Below the pieces are notes generated by a model, which saw nothing but the letters and a program-made list of their open reading frames with translations, searched no databases and was not told the DNA's origin. This document shows positions 24,271 through 32,864 of a DNA stretch of 38,502 bases, piece after piece; the first letter of the stretch is position 1, and every line of letters begins with the position of its first letter. The DNA comes from Candidatus Heimdallarchaeota archaeon (GTDB taxonomy: Archaea; Asgardarchaeota; Heimdallarchaeia; Heimdallarchaeales; Kariarchaeaceae), in assembly GCA_026702845.1 (NCBI GenBank), contig JADCLS010000026.1, positions 1 to 38,502 on the forward strand, read 5' to 3'. Position numbers and translations under genes: made by a program.

Positions 24271-25334
24271 AATAGAAGAAATGGTTTCTTGAGCAGAAGA
24301 AAATACGAGAACCTCAGATCATCCATAGTCCATTCACCGACTTTTTGTTGCAACTCAGAAAATTTCATGATCCAAAATACGAGTAACATCTGTAAATCGA
24401 GAGTAATACCATGTGGGTATAGTCCTCGCATACTTTGCAGGTTGATAGTGGAGGCAATAGAATTGTATCCCTCGAAAAATTTTATGATTTTCTGAGTAGT
24501 CATAATCACCTTACCAGTCTCATAAAACTCAGCATATGCCTCAAGCATATAGTAAGATGCCACATCAGACATTCGATCCACAACACCATCACTTTCGGGT
24601 AATTGCATGGGAATAGTCAGATATACAGCTTGATTTCGATCAATATGGTCCTTGGTAATTCTCCCCTGCTCGATTCGAGTAAATTCAATGGAATTGGGAT
24701 CGAACAGAGTGGTTGGTAAGTAACCTCCCAGACAATTAGGAAGAATATAATAATGGGGCTCAAGCAGCATGGAAATCTTATCCTGCTCCTCTGCGCTGAA
24801 GGGTAAATTTTCCAGTAATAATCCTAGTAACTCACGCATCTGATCGGCATTGAGTTGCATGGCTAGCTCTCCTTGCACCATTCCAAATATCCTACCTAAC
24901 ATGTAATCCTTGAGATTCTTATCAATATCTAGATCATTCAATTTCTTTCCAGTATTGTATTCATAGACTAATTGATGACGAGATCGATCGATACTTATCA
25001 TGGGAGAGGGATAGATATTCTCAAAGTGTATACATCTTCTTTCGAGTTCATTGTACCTTTTGATTTCATCATCAAGCAGATTGAGATCTTTGAACTCTCT
25101 GATAATCAGATCATGAATCCAATCACCTGCATCACTCAATACTTTTACCTTCAAAGCAATATTGTTGATATCCCCGAGAACATGTTGTTCAAATTCTACA
25201 TCCTGAACACTGGCGAATCTGGCTGGATTTCCCTGATCATCGCGTTTTTGACTGATAAAATAGGGGATGAGGGATTCCGCTATTGCCATAATGGAGTTGC
25301 GGGAGTTTACTTTAGCCCATAATTCCTCTGCCAT
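24267..25334 (-). CDS. Uncharacterised 355-aa protein
   Basis: No family is recognised. The sequence looks soluble and mostly helical, with a charged N-terminal half and a helical C-terminal half containing several aromatic residues (FEGYNS, LLVFWIMKF). There are no cysteine pairs, P-loop or clear signal peptide. The final residues are hydrophobic (FLLLKKPFLLF). It is 97 bases downstream of the Mrr-like gene on the same strand and may be co-transcribed. The frame is long and well formed, so it is a real gene. Confidence 0.75.
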   Translation of the reverse strand: MAEELWAKVNSRNSIMAIAESLIPYFISQKRDDQGNPARFASVQDVEFEQHVLGDINNIALKVKVLSDAGDWIHDLIIREFKDLNLLDDEIKRYNELERRCIHFENIYPSPMISIDRSRHQLVYEYNTGKKLNDLDIDKNLKDYMLGRIFGMVQGELAMQLNADQMRELLGLLLENLPFSAEEQDKISMLLEPHYYILPNCLGGYLPTTLFDPNSIEFTRIEQGRITKDHIDRNQAVYLTIPMQLPESDGVVDRMSDVASYYMLEAYAEFYETGKVIMTTQKIIKFFEGYNSIASTINLQSMRGLYPHGITLDLQMLLVFWIMKFSELQQKVGEWTMDDLRFSYFLLLKKPFLLF

Positions 25335-25431
25335 AATGATTCACCTGCTCAAATACCAATGGATATAATTCTATTTAAGAATTTGTGATATCTTTTGAGC
25401 ATACTCATTGGATTTCCTTAATTGTTAAATA

Positions 25432-25803
25432 TTACAAATGATAGGTTGGTTGTGATAGATCCTTCAGTTCATTAGCATCCAAGAGGATGATTACCTTTGA
25501 TTCAGATTCATTAATTCTTTCCACTTGATTGATGGCAGATTGGCTAAAATTGGTTCCTATTATTACTGCACCATCTAATTGACAATCATGTGCGTAGTTC
25601 CGGGCCTGATTTATTTTATCCACCCCTATAGTTCGTTTCCAAGAGGCATAATCCAAGATTCCCATGTGTATATCACTATTACCTACATTTGATTGCAATT
25701 TCGCCACGAATTTAGATGCTTTTCCATTTCGATTGGTCGGGATGCTCTCTTCAACCTGTCCTAAGTGTCTCAGGGCATCTAACATCATTTTGAATTCAGT
25801 CAT
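25432..25803 (-). CDS. Small Mrr-like (restriction-endonuclease fold) protein, probably inactive
   Basis: The pattern GILDYASWKRTIGVDKINQARNY, then DGAVIIGTNFSQSAINQV, then KVIILLDANELKDL matches the second half of the Mrr/restriction-endonuclease-like core, where a (Q/E)xK strand is followed by a helix, a gain-of-function strand and a late strand ending in the xLxxL helix. The catalytic E/Q-x-K position reads Ser-Trp-Lys, and an N-terminal Asp is not obvious, so cleavage activity is doubtful. At 123 aa it lacks any DNA-binding extension. It could be a structural relative with another job. Confidence 0.6.
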   Translation of the reverse strand: MTEFKMMLDALRHLGQVEESIPTNRNGKASKFVAKLQSNVGNSDIHMGILDYASWKRTIGVDKINQARNYAHDCQLDGAVIIGTNFSQSAINQVERINESESKVIILLDANELKDLSQPTYHL

Positions 25804-26045
25804 TATTCTTTATTAATCCAAAGATAATTAATACCTTGGAAATACACTAGGGTTGTTAGGGTATTCTCTTGAGTATAGCTAGAAAATGCAAAAAGAACAG
25901 TCATCGATACTATCCAAGTTAGTTAAGAAAAAGGTGCAAACTTTTTTTTTTTAGAGTGATTGTTCAATGACTGTTATGATTGTTTTATCATTGGCTTTAA
26001 TAAAAGTTTGTGAATCTCACCATACATTTGAGAAGGAATGATATT

Positions 26046-26089
26046 CACATCCTTTCATTCTTTAAAAAAACTAGGAATGAGAAGGTGTG
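26046..26089. ncRNA. Hairpin of possible small RNA or element remnant
   Basis: The arm 26046-26060 and the arm 26075-26089 are inverted repeats matching at 12 of 15 positions. Two of the three mismatches would be G-U pairs in RNA, and the loop is 14 bases. The hairpin lies between divergent genes, so it is not their terminator. Confidence 0.35.
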
Positions 26090-26172
26090 TGACTAATGCC
26101 TTCAATTATGAAAATGAAAAAAGTGTTCAAACTCGATGGTTATTTATAAATATCCAAGTAGTGCACTCATAT

Positions 26173-26259
26173 TCAGTCTCTAGTTGAAAATACTTTTCGT
26201 GCACCAATAATAAACATGATAATTCCAAAGATAATCAAAAAGATTGCAAATAAATCCAT
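26173..26259 (-). CDS. Possible single-helix micro-protein (28 aa)
   Basis: This is an ATG-initiated frame encoding a very hydrophobic stretch of about 20 residues (FAIFLIIFGIIMFIIGA) followed by a short basic tail, typical of a one-helix membrane micro-protein. There is no clear ribosome-binding site. AT-rich DNA readily yields hydrophobic codons, so this may be chance. Confidence 0.25.
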   Translation of the reverse strand: MDLFAIFLIIFGIIMFIIGARKVFSTRD

Positions 26260-26535
26260 GAATTCATTATATCAAGGGTGGCATTTCAACTACAGATTAA
26301 TTGCACGTCTTGATGCCTTGTTTTAAGATTGAAAAATATCTTTTTATGAGTCATCCTTTATCGAATACAGGCGGTCTTAGTTGGATTTTGTCCCCAGAAT
26401 TGAACCCTGATTTAAATTAAAAAAGTTTCCATGAATTAATTGAAGATATATTTGAGCTTAAGACAAATTTTGTTTACGATAGTAAGTATAGTTTTTAACA
26501 ATATTTAAATGGCAAAATTATTTGGTAAATAATAG

Positions 26536-26563
26536 TGTGAGAGTATTTTTGTAAATTCTCACA
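26536..26563. promoter_or_regulatory. 7-bp inverted repeat in the leader of the 26618 gene
   Basis: tgtgaga (26536-26542) and tctcaca (26557-26563) are exact inverted copies with a 14-base spacer. They lie about 30-60 bases downstream of a TATA-like element near 26503, so they would be in the 5' leader as a weak hairpin or operator. Confidence 0.35.
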
Positions 26564-26617
26564 TCAATGAAAGGGTGAAAAAAAATTTCCGATTTTGAAT
26601 TAACAACAGAGAGGGGT

Positions 26618-27526
26618 ATGATTTTCAAGTCTACATCTACTCTGATATGCAACGACAAGACCATATCAATCAAAACTAAATATGGAAACTTATTAATGAA
26701 TGGTGATGAGTATATGAGGATAAGATCTAAGGATGTGATTGCGGTTCGATCCTATGATTCAGGATTCAACTCAATAAAATTCATCGGATTAGGGATTTTT
26801 ATTCTAATTCTAACTATTCAGTCAATGATTTACTTTGGTTTTGGAACAATAACCATCACCATGTTAGGTATATCGATTTATTTGATTGCAGTAGGATTGC
26901 AGCGAGAATTTAAATTGATATTTGATTATTTTACCTCATCTAATGCCTTGCCAGCTGCAATGGGGGGATCATTCGGGATATCAGGCTCAGGCAATATGCC
27001 AGTTGACCCCAAGGTCATCGCTGAGACTACATTCGGTAGCTTTAATTATAATAAAATTGCCGAGATAGGGCTCCAAGATGGATTTATTGGAATCGGATCA
27101 TACAAGAAAAGGCTTGAGCTATTCAGAGATTTCCTAATTATACAGGCAGAGAAGAGCACTATATCTCCATCTTCAGTTATTATCATTCCCACCAGGAATA
27201 TTTTGGCAGTTCAAGTCTATCCTAAAAAAATGAGATCAGTGAAAATAGGCCTATATGGTATCCTATTAACCTTATTAGGAGTAACTAGTGTGCTAGCTGA
27301 ACTATACTCATTATTATTACTTGTATTATTAGGCGTGATAATGATATATTATGGTTTTTCAAAAGTACTAAAGATAGTTATTACTTACGCAATTGTTGGA
27401 AATGATGTCTCGTCATTCACATACGATGGAGCTATAATGGGTGCTTCGTTCAATGTTGATGAGATTGGTGAGATTATCATGGGAGCAGCTGTAAATGCTC
27501 AACAAATGGAGGTACCTGCCAAATGA
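26618..27526 (+). CDS. Four-helix membrane protein with an internal duplication (302 aa)
   Basis: Two similar halves each have a beta-rich stretch followed by a pair of membrane helices: strands at about 8-45 with helices at 53-72 and 75-93, then strands at about 168-205 with helices at 208-227 and 230-248. Each pair is followed by a charged strand (FKLIFDYF; LKIVITYA). A Gly/Ser/Met-rich linker lies near 110-130. The layout resembles membrane-tethered PH-like domains, but I cannot name the family. The stop overlaps the next start as ATGA (27523-27526), so the two genes are translationally coupled. Confidence 0.7.
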   Translation: MIFKSTSTLICNDKTISIKTKYGNLLMNGDEYMRIRSKDVIAVRSYDSGFNSIKFIGLGIFILILTIQSMIYFGFGTITITMLGISIYLIAVGLQREFKLIFDYFTSSNALPAAMGGSFGISGSGNMPVDPKVIAETTFGSFNYNKIAEIGLQDGFIGIGSYKKRLELFRDFLIIQAEKSTISPSSVIIIPTRNILAVQVYPKKMRSVKIGLYGILLTLLGVTSVLAELYSLLLLVLLGVIMIYYGFSKVLKIVITYAIVGNDVSSFTYDGAIMGASFNVDEIGEIIMGAAVNAQQMEVPAK

Positions 27527-28149
27527 GTCTTCAAAACACCTGGATAACTGATCTATCTAGTGATTTAAAAACAAGTGATAAAATCCTGATCTTTTTCATG
27601 GCGATCACTCTTGTGGGGATCCCAATAGCGATATTGTACTACTTATTCAAGAAGAAAGTTCTCCGACCAACTCTGGTTTCAGATGGAATTAAACTAGCGC
27701 TATATGAAGAATCAGGTAGTAAAATAAATGTGGTGGTCACCAAGTACTATTATAATCCGAAAATTGTTAATACTATTCATGCATGTAAATTGGGACATAG
27801 AAACCCATATATGCTTGGATTATTTCTATTAAGTTTCTTTGCATCCCTTGGTTTGATGGTAGATCTTGGATCAGTTATAGTTCTTGTTCTCCCAGCAGTT
27901 TTAGGTCTTATCTTCTGGTTTTTTAAGAAAAAGACAATTGCAATCATCTACAACGCTGAAACAATTGAAGGATATAGTGATGATGGATATTATCAATCTG
28001 CCCTTGCCGGCATGACTGAAACAAGATTCAAATCAATGGGCAATGTTAGTCTAGGAAATAATGCAGCTCTGGTATTTGGTGGAGTAGATGGTGGAGCAGA
28101 AAGGGCATTTAATGAACTATACCACAATTTTGACCTATATGTAGAATAA
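27523..28149 (+). CDS. Three-helix membrane protein (208 aa), partner of the preceding gene
   Basis: Hydrophobic segments lie at about residues 20-42, 96-113 and 116-134. The region between (about 50-90) is beta-rich and resembles the first unit of the upstream protein. The C-terminal 70 residues are soluble with a Gly-rich segment (VFGGVDGGAE). The ATGA overlap with the preceding gene suggests co-translation and perhaps a complex. The function is unknown. Confidence 0.7.
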   Translation: MSLQNTWITDLSSDLKTSDKILIFFMAITLVGIPIAILYYLFKKKVLRPTLVSDGIKLALYEESGSKINVVVTKYYYNPKIVNTIHACKLGHRNPYMLGLFLLSFFASLGLMVDLGSVIVLVLPAVLGLIFWFFKKKTIAIIYNAETIEGYSDDGYYQSALAGMTETRFKSMGNVSLGNNAALVFGGVDGGAERAFNELYHNFDLYVE

Positions 28150-28289
28150 TTAGTCAGACAAGGGTTGTAATTATACAAATCAATTTATTATTGACATCGC
28201 TATGAATATAAATGTACTTGGGGACAAGGATAATCCATTCTTTGGTACAGAGAAGTATTGAAATCAATATATAAAAGAATTATATCACC

Positions 28290-28397
28290 ATGATCTCGGA
28301 CGGATTGGAACTTCCCATTAAACCAAGAAAATCATCCCCAGTCATCAATTTACCAAGTGAGATAAAATACAAATATATCTCAAGTCGTAATTGGTAA
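28290..28397 (+). CDS. Possible 35-aa ORF just upstream of the 7TM-longin gene
   Basis: An ATG-initiated frame of 35 codons (Lys/Ser/Pro-rich, soluble) ends three bases before the ATG at 28401. A TATA-like tatataaaag lies at 28268-28277, but it would start transcription near 28298, inside this frame. A second TATA-like aaatatatc at 28371-28379 suits leaderless expression of the next gene directly. Translation of this ORF is therefore uncertain. Confidence 0.25.
   Translation: MISDGLELPIKPRKSSPVINLPSEIKYKYISSRNW
28371..28379 (+). promoter_or_regulatory. TATA box of the 7TM-longin gene
   Basis: aaatatatc is centred 26 bases before the ATG at 28401, which fits a leaderless mRNA. Confidence 0.45.
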
Positions 28398-28400
28398 AAG

Positions 28401-29513
28401 ATGGTAGAAACAGATGTTTGGTTTGCATTAATTGGGGCATTACTGATAGTTACACCGCTCCTCCTCGTTTATTACCTTCAGTACAGAAGGTATCAGAGGA
28501 GCACGCCATATTTACTTCAAGTATTTCTCGCCATGCTTTTTGCCTCCATTCTCATGGTATTTTCTATTGCATTCAGTGACAATCCAGAGATCAGCATGAA
28601 GTTAAGTGTGGTTGCTGAGCTTGCTGGTATTCTCATTCCATTCCTTTTCTACATGCATTTCCAGTCTTTGGTCTCACTCAGACCACCAGCAAGAAGGTTC
28701 AGCATAATTTTCGGGTTGACTGTGATGGTGATCACACTCCATATACCTGAACTATTCTCCCATATTGTCAGAACTGATCCTGATTACTCGAGATATTTTA
28801 TCTTTCTTGGAGTCATCCAGCTTCTGCAAGCACTGCTCTCTCTGTATTACTCCATGATAATTGCGTATAAGAATTATCAAATCAGTAATAATATTCCGAC
28901 ACGCAATGAATTCATAGCTATGATCCTAATTTTCTTGACATTTCCTGGTATTGCTGTTGAATTTATACTTGATCACTCATTTCTAGCCATTCCTGCATTT
29001 ATCATGATTCCTGTTACTTTCTTGCCATCAGCATTTGGTCTAATTGGTTTTCTGCTGTACTTCATCAACTATTTCATGAATCTGGATTATCTCTATGCTG
29101 TACCAATCAAAATCCAATCCATTATCTTCTACAACAACTCAGGCTTGCCAAGATACAAAAAAATGGTTCAGACAGATTCACAGATATCTGAGGTTCTACT
29201 CTCAGGTGCATTCACAGCAATATCTGCAGTTCTGCAGGAATCAATGAATGAAAAGGTGGCTCTGACTCATATTGATTTGGGCTTGTATAATGTATTCTTT
29301 GGTCATATTGAGGATTTGGGTACAATCACCCTGATCTGCGAGGAGGGATCATCCTTCTTCGTTAATTCTATAGATCGATTTGTGGTACGTATGCCTTCAA
29401 AACTGAAATCATTGCTAGCTGATGAGGCCATTGATCATCTAACGCTGGAGAATGAGATGGAAACTTATCTATTTGATATGTTCCCCTTTCTAAAGGCGAT
29501 GGAATTTGATTGA
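28401..29513 (+). CDS. Seven-helix membrane protein with a C-terminal longin/roadblock-like domain (370 aa)
   Basis: Hydrophobic segments lie at about 5-26, 38-58, 68-90, 99-118, 131-155, 168-190 and 194-226, giving seven helices of the type used as sensor heads by archaeal kinases. The cytoplasmic end (about 232-345) has strands and helices that resemble the longin-like protein at 22495: IQSIIFYNNSGLPRYKKM, a helix LLSGAFTAISAVLQ, strands HIDLGLYNVFFG and TITLICEEG, and a final helix. Longin/roadblock domains bind small GTPases, so the protein could present a GTPase platform at the membrane in response to a ligand. That role is inference. Confidence 0.75.
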   Translation: MVETDVWFALIGALLIVTPLLLVYYLQYRRYQRSTPYLLQVFLAMLFASILMVFSIAFSDNPEISMKLSVVAELAGILIPFLFYMHFQSLVSLRPPARRFSIIFGLTVMVITLHIPELFSHIVRTDPDYSRYFIFLGVIQLLQALLSLYYSMIIAYKNYQISNNIPTRNEFIAMILIFLTFPGIAVEFILDHSFLAIPAFIMIPVTFLPSAFGLIGFLLYFINYFMNLDYLYAVPIKIQSIIFYNNSGLPRYKKMVQTDSQISEVLLSGAFTAISAVLQESMNEKVALTHIDLGLYNVFFGHIEDLGTITLICEEGSSFFVNSIDRFVVRMPSKLKSLLADEAIDHLTLENEMETYLFDMFPFLKAMEFD

Positions 29514-29641
29514 TTTGTTTCAACTGGTCTACTTTCATTTTTCTTAATAATGATAACAAAGCTCGTTACTAATTACTACAATTTTACATTAGATTATTTA
29601 TGAGAACGAAAAATTATATTGCATTTTTGATAATATAACCT

Positions 29642-30862
29642 GTGGAAAATAAATTCCAAGAATTTTATACTACACTAGATTATAATGGTTTGGTCACATT
29701 AGCTAATGATATTTTACAAGCTCAGGAGGATAATTATGAAGCTATCTTTTACAAGGCATTTGCTCTTCATCAAACTGAGAAATACGAAGAATTCTTGGAA
29801 CTTGCTATACCTTTGGTAAATAATGATTTAATGGATATTTATATCGCTCGAACCTTAAAAGAATTAAGTAGATATTTTATTTTACATGGAAAATATATGG
29901 AGGGAATGCGTATTTCATATAAAGTATTAACTATTGCAGAATACTTTAACAAGACTGATCTAATTGCAGGAACTCTGAATAATATTGGTGTAGTATATGC
30001 CATACGTGGAGAATATGAAAAAGCACTAGAAAATTATACAAAAGCATTTGAAATTAAAAATGCAGATGGTCATGAAACATTATCAGTAAGACTCAATATG
30101 GCAATTTTGAAAAGAAAACTTGGACGAAACCAGGAAGCATTAAATGATTTTATGGATCTTGATAAAAACCCTGAAGAATCACATTCCTATAGGGCTATAC
30201 TCTATAATGCAATGGTTTATACATTAATCAAAATTGGTCAACGTGAGAAATCAAAACAATTCTTAGAAAAATATAAAAAAATGCTTCAGCATGTTGATCC
30301 TGTGAGATATAATTACTATAATAGAATTTATCATTATTTACAGGCACTAGTTTTAATTTCCTCAAATCGATTGACTGATAAATCAAAGGCAGTACCAATT
30401 ATCTTAGAATGTATTGCGGATGATGATTTGATAAATGAAAATAAGAATGTACTAATCAAAAAGTTGATAGAATTTCGGTTAATTGAGTACTCGTTTAATC
30501 AAGAAGAAGATATTTTCCTAGATATAATTGATTTAAACTCCCAATACATTGAATTTGCTAAATCAGAAAATATCTATGACGATATAATTAATGGTAATAT
30601 TTTAAAGTCAGAATTAGCTATGATTCAAGGAGATTTTGATTCAGTGATACGAATTCATGAAGAGATTGAGAGATTTATAGAGGATAATGAATTGTATCAT
30701 TTTCTTGATAGGCTAGAAAAGGAAAGAAATAAGATGAAAACTTCAATTTCAAATATGAGGGCTTTAATTGAGAAAGGATCTAAAATTATTGATAGAATCG
30801 AGTTATTGAATATCGAACACTATCTACATATAATCAAAAATCTTGATGATATCAAAACATAA
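29642..30862 (+). CDS. TPR-repeat protein (406 aa)
   Basis: It consists of helical repeats of tetratricopeptide type. The clearest lies around residues 100-140 (LNNIGVVYAIRGEYEKALENYTKAFEI), with others at about 145-175 and 185-215. The C-terminal half is helical and less regular. The start is a GTG at 29642, close to a TATA-like stretch (ttttgataatataacc). It is soluble, with no membrane helix. TPRs mediate protein binding, so a scaffold role is likely; the partners are unknown. Its AT-rich codon use resembles the C-terminal TPR tail of the 1740-aa protein at the left end. Confidence 0.85.
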   Translation: MENKFQEFYTTLDYNGLVTLANDILQAQEDNYEAIFYKAFALHQTEKYEEFLELAIPLVNNDLMDIYIARTLKELSRYFILHGKYMEGMRISYKVLTIAEYFNKTDLIAGTLNNIGVVYAIRGEYEKALENYTKAFEIKNADGHETLSVRLNMAILKRKLGRNQEALNDFMDLDKNPEESHSYRAILYNAMVYTLIKIGQREKSKQFLEKYKKMLQHVDPVRYNYYNRIYHYLQALVLISSNRLTDKSKAVPIILECIADDDLINENKNVLIKKLIEFRLIEYSFNQEEDIFLDIIDLNSQYIEFAKSENIYDDIINGNILKSELAMIQGDFDSVIRIHEEIERFIEDNELYHFLDRLEKERNKMKTSISNMRALIEKGSKIIDRIELLNIEHYLHIIKNLDDIKT

Positions 30863-30871
30863 ACATATTTT

Positions 30872-31126
30872 TCATATTACATCAATTACTGCTGTATTCC
30901 TTAATAATGATAATACTAAGTTAATTTTCTTGCTTTTATTGTTAGTTTCTTTACTGATAAAAGTGATTAATGCTAAGCCAATAAGTGAAAATTTGATATC
31001 AATTGGTAATGGTTTTTCTGGACCATTGGACACGGTGGTTGTTGTTTCCTCTTTAGTTTCCTTTGGTTTTGTCTTTGTATTAGTTTCAGATATATCATCT
31101 GTTGAGGTTGAATTTGTTTTTTCCAC
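30872..31126 (-). CDS. Possible stalk-and-anchor fragment of a surface protein (84 aa)
   Basis: From a GTG at 31126 the frame encodes a Thr/Ser/Glu/Lys-rich stretch (about residues 5-35), then one hydrophobic segment (about 44-60, FSLIGLALITFI) and a short basic tail. That is the usual C-terminal anchor layout of archaeal surface proteins. No signal peptide is in this frame. A hydrophobic start exists in another frame just upstream (31239 leftward), so this may be a frameshifted or decayed gene. A plus-strand frame over the same bases (30843-31175) overlaps the TPR gene and is less convincing. Confidence 0.35.
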   Translation of the reverse strand: MEKTNSTSTDDISETNTKTKPKETKEETTTTVSNGPEKPLPIDIKFSLIGLALITFISKETNNKSKKINLVLSLLRNTAVIDVI

Positions 31127-31208
31127 AGAATGTGGATGCAGGTTAGCGAGGCTAACATGTATTTGGAGAAATTAAGCTCCAATTTCCAATTATTCGGGAT
31201 CAAAGTGA

Positions 31209-31257
31209 GTACAACAAGCATAAATCCTTGTTGTGTCAATTTTTGTTGTACAAAAAT
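31209..31257. terminator. Cluster of overlapping hairpins after the secreted-protein gene
   Basis: Three exact short inverted repeats overlap here: acaacaag/cttgttgt (31211-31218, 31227-31234), gtacaacaa/ttgttgtac (31209-31217, 31243-31251) and atttttgt/acaaaaat (31239-31246, 31250-31257). They lie 120-170 bases past the stop of the minus-strand secreted-protein gene and could end or process its transcript. Confidence 0.35.
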
Positions 31258-31379
31258 AGATTAAGGAGGTCGAGAAATTAGTTTAGAATTTTTGGGACAC
31301 GCTTTAAATAAAATGTATAACGAATTGAATAGAGAAAAATAAATTACTCGATCTTTAATAATTTTTAATATTTATGGAC

Positions 31380-32732
31380 TTACGGCCAGACGACGCCAGG
31401 TCCTGGAGGTGCTGAGCAAGAATAACCATAGGAAAGATCTCGATAAGAATTTCCATTAAATACATCATATGCTCTGATTCTATAAATGACATCATCAATA
31501 GGTGAATGCGACACAGAATCCTCAACATAACTTGTGGTTGAATAATCAATAGGTGCAACAACAGCATACCAATGGGCACCATTATCATATGAATACTGAA
31601 TAGATACCTGTTTAATACGATTGGATGTATTGTCCACTTTATAGTGAAGGGTGACTGTTGGCACACAAGATGTTCCAGTAACCGTTTTACTAGCAGTTGT
31701 CCATGAGATTGATCCCGTTGATCCCCAAATTTCCATAGTGCCGGTGTAAATAATCCTATAATCACTAGAGGTTATTCCAGTATTATCGTATAATGTAAAC
31801 TTTACTGGAACATACATTCCATAATAAGAACTAGTTATAGATGTTGACATAGAAGTCAATGTGGTTCCAGCACTGAATCCCTTTGTGAATGCAGTATAAG
31901 CATAATTTGCACCATATTTCATTTGTAAATATGAGTACTTATCTCCTGCTTGTGCCATAAATTGGATGCTTGAAGCCAGCATTGCACCTGTACCTTTTGA
32001 AAAGGATTGAGGTCCTAGCCATGAATCCCATGCATTTCCAACTGAAGAATAGGTTGTAGCTGAGGTAGCATCACGAGTAAAACTATCTTCGTGATCATCT
32101 TCATCTAAAAAATCGTGTTCAGTATAAATTGACGTGAATGAGAATTTAATTCTTACCTTAAATTGAGAGTAGGTGACAGTACCAATATTAAATGGATCAT
32201 CTGTAAATGATCCACCTGCAGGAAATACTGTCATCGTAAAATCAGCTTTCGGATTATCATAATCATCCATGTTGGTTACCAAAGATATTGGTGTTCCTAC
32301 TTCTGCCCATGAACTACCAGTGTATGCATAAAGGACTAAAGATGCAGAGAGATCATTAACAGAAATTGTCCAATCATCTTCCCATCCATCACATCCTCCA
32401 TAATCATATTGAAAATATGCACTGAATGATACCTGATCAATTTTCATTCCTGTTATTAATTTTCCCCATTCATTGTCTCTATCGTTGATTTCGACAGCCG
32501 TATCACTCCTTACTTGTGTCCAGCTTACAACCATACTCCTGACATCCATGTAGTAATTTCCGGATATGTATCCATTCATCACATTTGCAGAATCGAATAT
32601 ATAAGAACTAGTAAAATTTCCTAAATTACTTGTCTTGGCTAAGGTAGAACCGCTAGTTCGCATTGGTGTTGATAATACCATCGAACTCATTAAAAATAGT
32701 AATAGCAACATCGCTCTTCCATTGTTTTTCAT
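31380..32732 (-). CDS. Secreted beta-rich protein with a signal peptide (450 aa)
   Basis: It has a classical signal peptide: Lys/Arg-containing start, hydrophobic core (about 8-20) and a small-residue region (STPMRTSG). The rest is rich in Ser, Thr, Tyr, Asp and Gly with many alternating strands, as in extracellular beta-sandwich proteins. The C-terminal part (about 340-440) resembles a fibronectin/Ig-like module (VTLHYKVDN...IKQVSIQYSYDNGAHWYAVVAPID...YRIRAYD). Two late cysteines (about 358 and 442) may pair. There is no membrane anchor at its C-terminus (it ends PPGPGVVWP), so it is either released or held by a partner. It diverges from the ABC exporter operon. Confidence 0.85.
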   Translation of the reverse strand: MKNNGRAMLLLLFLMSSMVLSTPMRTSGSTLAKTSNLGNFTSSYIFDSANVMNGYISGNYYMDVRSMVVSWTQVRSDTAVEINDRDNEWGKLITGMKIDQVSFSAYFQYDYGGCDGWEDDWTISVNDLSASLVLYAYTGSSWAEVGTPISLVTNMDDYDNPKADFTMTVFPAGGSFTDDPFNIGTVTYSQFKVRIKFSFTSIYTEHDFLDEDDHEDSFTRDATSATTYSSVGNAWDSWLGPQSFSKGTGAMLASSIQFMAQAGDKYSYLQMKYGANYAYTAFTKGFSAGTTLTSMSTSITSSYYGMYVPVKFTLYDNTGITSSDYRIIYTGTMEIWGSTGSISWTTASKTVTGTSCVPTVTLHYKVDNTSNRIKQVSIQYSYDNGAHWYAVVAPIDYSTTSYVEDSVSHSPIDDVIYRIRAYDVFNGNSYRDLSYGYSCSAPPGPGVVWP

Positions 32733-32864
32733 TGGTGATTCATCTAAGGATATTTTTCTTATTTATAGATAACTAAAATTTGGAAAATTAAACTAATTAT
32801 TTAATACATATTGCTCTCATTCGAATATTAATTCACCACATTTCTTTTAAAAAGTTCATATGCA

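Larger units (their letters stand above)
25804..26617. other. 814-base AT-rich region between divergent genes
   Basis: No long reading frame lies here. It contains a T-rich run at about 25942-25952, a strong imperfect hairpin at 26046-26089, a possible 28-codon micro-ORF on the minus strand (26173-26259) and a short inverted repeat at 26536-26563 near the promoter of the next gene. A TATA-like tatttaaa lies near 26503. The amount of structure suggests an unannotated small RNA or the remains of a mobile element. Confidence 0.5.

Noticed and set aside
30843..31175. 110-codon plus-strand frame after the TPR gene
   Set aside because: It overlaps the TPR gene end and is the reverse of a more protein-like minus-strand frame (Thr/Ser-rich stalk plus helix).
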